Part shown: in pieces, positions 9,029-12,404 of the stretch
Layout of the letters: every line of letters begins with the position of its first letter
How positions within the stretch are numbered: the stretch's first letter is position 1
DNA from: Deltaproteobacteria bacterium
Lineage (GTDB): Bacteria > Desulfobacterota > DSM-4660 > Desulfatiglandales > Desulfatiglandaceae
Length of the DNA: 12,404 nucleotides
Assembly: GCA_019307645.1 (NCBI GenBank)
Contig: JAFDJF010000010.1
Coordinates: 1-12,404, forward strand
Direction of reading: 5' to 3'
The notes under the pieces: model-generated
Seen by the model: only the letters and a program-made list of their open reading frames with translations
Told to the model about the DNA's origin: nothing
The model's database searches: none
Program-made: the position numbers and the translations under genes

Positions 9029-9469
9029 ATGACTGATACCAATTTTGAACCCAAGGTTTTATGCTTTCTGTGTACGTGGTGAGCATACGCTGCTGCTGAC
9101 CTGGCTGGGGTTAGTCGGTTGCAGTACCCTGTGAATATCCGGACCATTAGGGTGATGTGCTCTGCAAGTGTGTCGCCGCATCATGTTCTGCTGGCCTTTC
9201 AGCAGGGAGTGGATGGCGTTTTTGTGGGCGGGTGACATCTGGGTGAATGTCATTACCTGTATGGTAATTACGCAACAAATAAGCGAATCAAGTTTCTCAA
9301 GCAGTTACTTGCTTTCACTGGAATCGAAGAAGAACGATTACACTCTAAGTGGATATCGTCGGCAGAAGGACCGGAGTTTGCTGAGGAAGTGAAGGAATTT
9401 ATCCAGAAACTTCGAACATTGGGTCCGTCACCACTTAAGAACAAAAATAAAGGACAGGAAGCTGCATAG
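9029..9469 (+). CDS. mvhD: MvhD/FrhD-family protein with two selenocysteines (146 aa)
   Basis: This is a paralogue of mvhD1 and the presumed [2Fe-2S] adaptor for hdrA2/hdrA3. The ATG follows TGAGGA (9017-9022). Two in-frame UGA codons occur: codon 18 (9080-9082), which converts the family CxxC to CTW-Sec, and codon 69 (9233-9235), in GG-Sec-HLGECHY. They align with Cys17 and Sec68 of mvhD1. Between and after them the protein is recognisably the same: [21 protein letters not shown] with C44, C74, and a C-terminus ending ...LGPSPLKN. The frame then runs to TAG at 9467-9469, giving normal family length. Without recoding only 17 codons could be translated, so standard annotation would miss the gene entirely. 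Two independent UGAs at conserved ligand positions make mutation or sequencing error unlikely. Confidence 0.9.
9095..9115 (+). promoter_or_regulatory. Bacterial SECIS hairpin for mvhD2 Sec18
   Basis: CTGACC (9096-9101) pairs with GGTTAG (9109-9114), with one G-U pair and an outer G-U pair at 9095/9115, around the loop TGGCTGG. It starts 12-13 bases after the UGA. The loop contains GG but not GGUC, and the stem is weaker than the others. Confidence 0.45.
9252..9268 (+). promoter_or_regulatory. Bacterial SECIS hairpin for mvhD2 Sec69
   Basis: ATTACC (9252-9257) and GGTAAT (9263-9268) form a six-pair stem with the loop TGTAT, 16 bases after the UGA. It sits at the same place relative to the UGA as the hairpin of mvhD1 and is encoded by the same conserved HYLxGN codons. 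Confidence 0.5.
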
Positions 9470-9479
9470 AAGGCGATGA

Positions 9480-9508
9480 TTTATTTGCTGATTCAACCGA
9501 CCTATAAT
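9480..9508 (+). promoter_or_regulatory. Weak candidate internal promoter before the FrhB-like gene
   Basis: A perfect TATAAT (9503-9508) lies in the 87-base gap after mvhD2. Seventeen bases upstream is only TTTATT, a poor -35. It could allow separate expression of the formate dehydrogenase genes, but the support is one hexamer. Confidence 0.2.
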
Positions 9509-9556
9509 ACGTAGTTGGCTTCCAGTTTCGAGATCCACGTTTTAATCAGGTGTTTT

Positions 9557-10360
9557 ATGTCAGAAAACGTAAAAAATAGAGTGAAAGAGCTTTTGTCATC
9601 GGGAGAAATCACAGGATTTCTTGGTCTTTGCAGCAGAAATGGCCACATCGCTCCGCATCTTTTCTGTGATGAAAATGATCTCGATAATCTTGTGGTGGGA
9701 GACTGGAAGGGATCGGGAGACAGTAGGTACCCCCTCAATAGACAGTTGATAAATCTCGCCCGTGCCTATCCTGATGAAACATTTGGAGTGCTTGTGCGAG
9801 GCTGTGATGAACGCGGCCTAAACGCTTTGGCCACCTGGAATCAGTTGAACCCGAATAAGATCAAGGCTGTGGGAATTGCCTGCCCCCAGGAACTTGCTGA
9901 GGCCTGTGAATGTCTTAAGCCTTATCCCGAAGAATTTGTAGAAGGTGAGAAATCTGAGGGAGTAACCTCAAAATCGGTAGGCCAATTGGATAGCCTTGGC
10001 ACTGACGAGCGTTTTGAACGCTGGTACTTTGAATTTTCCAAGTGTATCAAGTGTTATGGCTGCAGGGATATTTGCCCCATGTGCTTCTGCAATGAGTGCA
10101 GTCTGGAGGCGGATGAATTGATTCGTCGTGGCGATATTCCGCCGGAAATTCCCACGTTCCATCTGACACGGGCTGTTCATATGGCAGGGCGGTGTATTGA
10201 CTGCGGTCTTTGCAGCGAGGCCTGCCCGGCGGACATCCCCCTGAGAACGCTGTATAAAAAAGTGGCTGATATTATTGATGAGCAATTCAATTATCGTACA
10301 GGATATAGCGTGGGGCAGAAATCGCCGCTTAATTTTTTAGGCGGAGCCCCTGAGGAGTAG
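9557..10360 (+). CDS. FrhB/FdhB-like iron-sulfur electron-transfer protein (267 aa)
   Basis: This is a probable electron-transfer partner of the formate dehydrogenase, cytoplasmic with no signal peptide or membrane segment. The N-terminal part (about 15-125) resembles the coenzyme F420 hydrogenase/dehydrogenase beta-subunit N-terminal domain: GFLGLCSRNGHIAPHLF, then a FGVLVRGCDERGL motif near 75-88. A Cys-rich motif spans 163-181 (C163, C166, C169, C173, C176, C178, C181), and a classic [4Fe-4S] motif CIDCGLCSEACP is at 213-224. So at least two clusters are expected. I used the ATG at 9557; the frame is open upstream to a TTG at 9515, but the residues gained are not family-like and AGGTG lies just before 9557. 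It ends 15 bases before fdhA and is almost certainly cotranscribed with it. Whether it binds a flavin cannot be told from sequence by eye. It contains no UGA, unlike its neighbours. Confidence 0.8.
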   Translation: MSENVKNRVKELLSSGEITGFLGLCSRNGHIAPHLFCDENDLDNLVVGDWKGSGDSRYPLNRQLINLARAYPDETFGVLVRGCDERGLNALATWNQLNPNKIKAVGIACPQELAEACECLKPYPEEFVEGEKSEGVTSKSVGQLDSLGTDERFERWYFEFSKCIKCYGCRDICPMCFCNECSLEADELIRRGDIPPEIPTFHLTRAVHMAGRCIDCGLCSEACPADIPLRTLYKKVADIIDEQFNYRTGYSVGQKSPLNFLGGAPEE

Positions 10361-10375
10361 GAGAGAGGAGAATAC

Positions 10376-12404
10376 ATGGATTACAGGACCGTATTGACTA
10401 CCTGCACCCATTGTGGCTGTGGCTGTAATTTTTATCTGGAAGTGCTGGACGGTCGTGTGATTGGCACCATTCCTTGCAAGACCAGTCCTGTAAATGAAGG
10501 AAAACTCTGTATCAAGGGCTGGAATGTTCATGAGTTTATTCAGAGCGAAAAGAGGCTGACCCAGCCGTTGCTTCGTAAGAACGGAGAACTTACAGAGGTT
10601 TCATGGGATGAAGCTCTGGAATTCACGGTAAATAAGCTGAAAGAGATAAAGGAATCGTATGGTGGTGACAGTATTTCCTTTCTGACCTCGGCAAAGGTCA
10701 CCAATGAAGAAAACTATCTGCTCCAAAAATTTTCCCGGGCAGCCATTGGCACCAATAACATCGATCACTGTGCTCGGCTTTGACATTCGTCTACGGTGGC
10801 AGGTCTTGCCGCTGCATTCGGAAGTGGAGCCATGACCAACTCTGTGGCTGAACTGGAAGACGCTGACTGCATATTTGTTATAGGCTCCAATACGACATCT
10901 TCCCACCCCCTTGTGGCCACCAGGATTTTCCGGGCCAAGCAAAAGGGGGCGAAATTGATAGTAGCAGATCCCAGGAAAATCCAGCTTGCTATGATGGCTG
11001 ACATCTATGTAAGCCAGAATCTGGGGACCGATGTGGCCCTTCTCAATGGAATGATGCATGTGATCTTAAAGGAGGGTTGGCATAATCAGGGCTTCATTGA
11101 AGAAAGAACAGAGGGCTTCGAGGCGTTTGAAAAAGTTATTGAAGATTATCCGCCTGAAAAAGCGGGTGAAATTACTGGTATAGCAGCGGAAGATATTGTC
11201 AAGATGGCAGAGTTTTTTGCTAAAGCCAAGGCCGGTTCCATTGTTTATTGTATGGGAATCACACAGCATACAACTGGTATGGACAATGTGAAATCCCTTG
11301 CCAATCTGGCCATGCTGACAGGCCATATTGGCAGAGAGGCAACAGGGGTAAATCCACTGAGGGGCCAGAATAATGTGCAGGGCGCTTGTGATATGGGTGG
11401 ATTACCCAATGTTTACCCGGCGTACCAGGCAGTAACCGTTCCGGATATTCAGCAGAAATTTGAAGCTTTCTGGAATGCCACGCTTTCAGAAAAAGTTGGG
11501 CTCACAGTATCCGATATGATACCGGGACTTTTGGAGGGAACGGTAAAGGCCCTTTACATCATGGGCGAAAATCCCATGTTGAGTGATCCCGATACCCACC
11601 ACGTGGAAGAGGCCCTTAAGGCAGCAGAACTCGTGGTGGTTCAGGATATCTTCCGCACGCCCACTGCGGAGTTGGCCCATGTTGTTCTGCCTGGGGCATC
11701 CTTTGCCGAGAAAGACGGGACTTTTACAAATACTGAAAGACGCGTGATGCGAGTGAGACAGGCCATTGAACCTGTGGGTGATTCACGTGCAGACTGGCAG
11801 ATCATTCAGGAAGTGTCAAACCGTTTTGGGTATCCTATGGAATATGAATCTCCCGAGGCAATCATGAAAGAGATTTCAGATGTCACACCTTCCTATGGTG
11901 GGATTACCTATGAACGCCTGGAGGGGGAAGGACTCCAATGGCCGTGCCCGAATGAGGAGCATCCCGGTACAAAGTTTCTGCACAAAGACGGGTTTGTGCG
12001 GGGAAAGGGCCTGTTCCACGGCATAGAATTTAAGCCGCACGCAGAGACTGTGGATGATGACTTTCCATTCTGGTTTACAACAGGCCGCGTTTTCGCCCAT
12101 TATCACACCGGGACCATGACCCGCAATTGCCCAACGCTTGATTCTGAGGTTCCGGAAGGATATCTGGAGGTGAATCCCGCCGATGCCGATCGAATGGCAC
12201 TTCAGCAGGGTGATGAGGTAAAGGTGGCGTCAAGGCGGGGCCAGATGACGGCAAAAACTATGGTCACAGAGCGGGTAAATGAAGGGGTGGTATTTATGCC
12301 GTTCCATTTTGTTGAAAGCAATGCCAACGCCCTGACAAACACTGCATTCGATCCGATCTGCAAGATTCCGGAATTAAAGGTCTGTGCTGTCAAGCTGGAA
12401 AAGT
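10376..12404 (+). CDS. fdhA: Selenocysteine-containing formate dehydrogenase catalytic subunit, lacking only the last few codons
   Basis: This is a molybdopterin oxidoreductase that interconverts formate and CO2. The N-terminal [4Fe-4S] motif uses C10, C13, C17 and C45, followed by the conserved Lys47. UGA at 10781-10783 is Sec136, directly followed by His137, matching the Sec-His active-site pair of formate dehydrogenases. The catalytic-site arginine corresponds to R329 in LRGQNNVQGACDMG. The C-terminal molybdopterin dinucleotide-binding domain runs from about 560 (WFTTGRVFAHYHTGTMTRN) to the window edge. With 676 codons visible and a typical ending (IPELKVCAVKLEK), the gene is nearly complete. 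GAGAGGAG before the ATG is a strong ribosome binding site. There is no twin-arginine signal, so the enzyme is cytoplasmic, consistent with coupling to HdrA/MvhD rather than to a membrane quinone pool. It resembles single-domain FdhA/FdhF-type enzymes rather than NAD-linked fusions. Confidence 0.95.
10794..10814 (+). promoter_or_regulatory. Bacterial SECIS hairpin for fdhA Sec136
   Basis: CGGTGGCA (10794-10801) and TGCCGCTG (10807-10814) form an eight-pair stem with two G-U pairs and the loop GGTCT. It begins 10 bases after the UGA, close to the 11-base spacing of E. coli fdhF, whose apical loop also contains GGUCU. This is the most canonical hairpin of the six. Confidence 0.75.

Noticed and set aside
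9515..9556. Upstream TTG start for the FrhB-like protein
   Set aside because: The 14 extra residues are not family-like and overlap the intergenic region; ATG at 9557 has an AGGTG just upstream.
778..10783. In-frame UGAs as nonsense mutations making the genes pseudogenes, or as sequencing errors
   Set aside because: All six fall on conserved Cys/Sec sites, frames stay open and homologous afterwards, and each has a suitably placed hairpin. Random damage would not hit only these positions.
778..10783. UGA read as tryptophan (alternative genetic code)
   Set aside because: Trp is encoded by TGG throughout, several genes end in TGA, and the UGA positions match family cysteines rather than tryptophans.
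1..12404. Mobile elements, CRISPR arrays, tRNA or rRNA genes
   Set aside because: I saw no transposase motifs, terminal inverted repeats, regularly spaced repeats or tRNA-like cloverleaf sequences on either strand.

Overview
The window looks like the chromosome of a strictly anaerobic, selenocysteine-using bacterium, most likely a sulfate-reducing or syntrophic Desulfobacterota (Desulfobacteraceae-type) member. This is inferred from HdrA/MvhD/formate dehydrogenase content, moderate GC, and heavy selenoprotein use. No 16S or other phylogenetic marker is present, so the assignment is by style of gene content only.

Layout. Bases 1-539 (minus strand) hold the 5' part of a response regulator with a PAS domain, cut by the window edge. 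A 238-base divergent intergenic region (540-777) follows; it has candidate promoters on both strands and a CRP/FNR-type inverted repeat. From 778 to the window end every gene is on the plus strand: hdrA1 (778-5226), mvhD1 (5242-5661), hdrA2 (5771-7306), hdrA3 (7321-9009), mvhD2 (9029-9469), an FrhB/FdhB-like iron-sulfur protein (9557-10360) and fdhA (10376 to beyond 12404, almost complete). Gaps are short except after mvhD1 (109 bases, with an attenuator-like hairpin) and after mvhD2 (87 bases).

The key point is selenocysteine. Five of the seven plus-strand genes contain in-frame UGA codons, six in total: hdrA1 codon 64, mvhD1 codon 68, hdrA2 codon 56, mvhD2 codons 18 and 69, fdhA codon 136. 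Each falls where the family has a conserved redox or metal-ligand Cys/Sec, each frame continues with family-like sequence, and each UGA is followed 10-20 bases later by a hairpin that can serve as a bacterial SECIS element. Conventional gene calling would break or truncate all five genes.

How the genes work together (inference). HdrA proteins are FAD-based electron-bifurcating subunits, MvhD is the [2Fe-2S] adaptor that feeds HdrA, and FdhA with its FrhB-like partner oxidises formate or reduces CO2. The set therefore resembles an Fdh-MvhD-HdrA electron-bifurcating or confurcating complex. hdrA1 is unusual: it is 1482 residues long, fuses two HdrA modules, and has a complete NfnB/GltD-type NAD(P)H/FAD module inserted in the first. 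hdrA2 and hdrA3 look like the split, insertion-free counterpart of the same architecture. Each set is followed by an mvhD gene, so the cluster appears to be two paralogous HdrA-MvhD units next to one formate dehydrogenase. No hdrB or hdrC is present in the window, so the terminal electron partner is probably not a classical heterodisulfide and may be NAD(P)H and ferredoxin.
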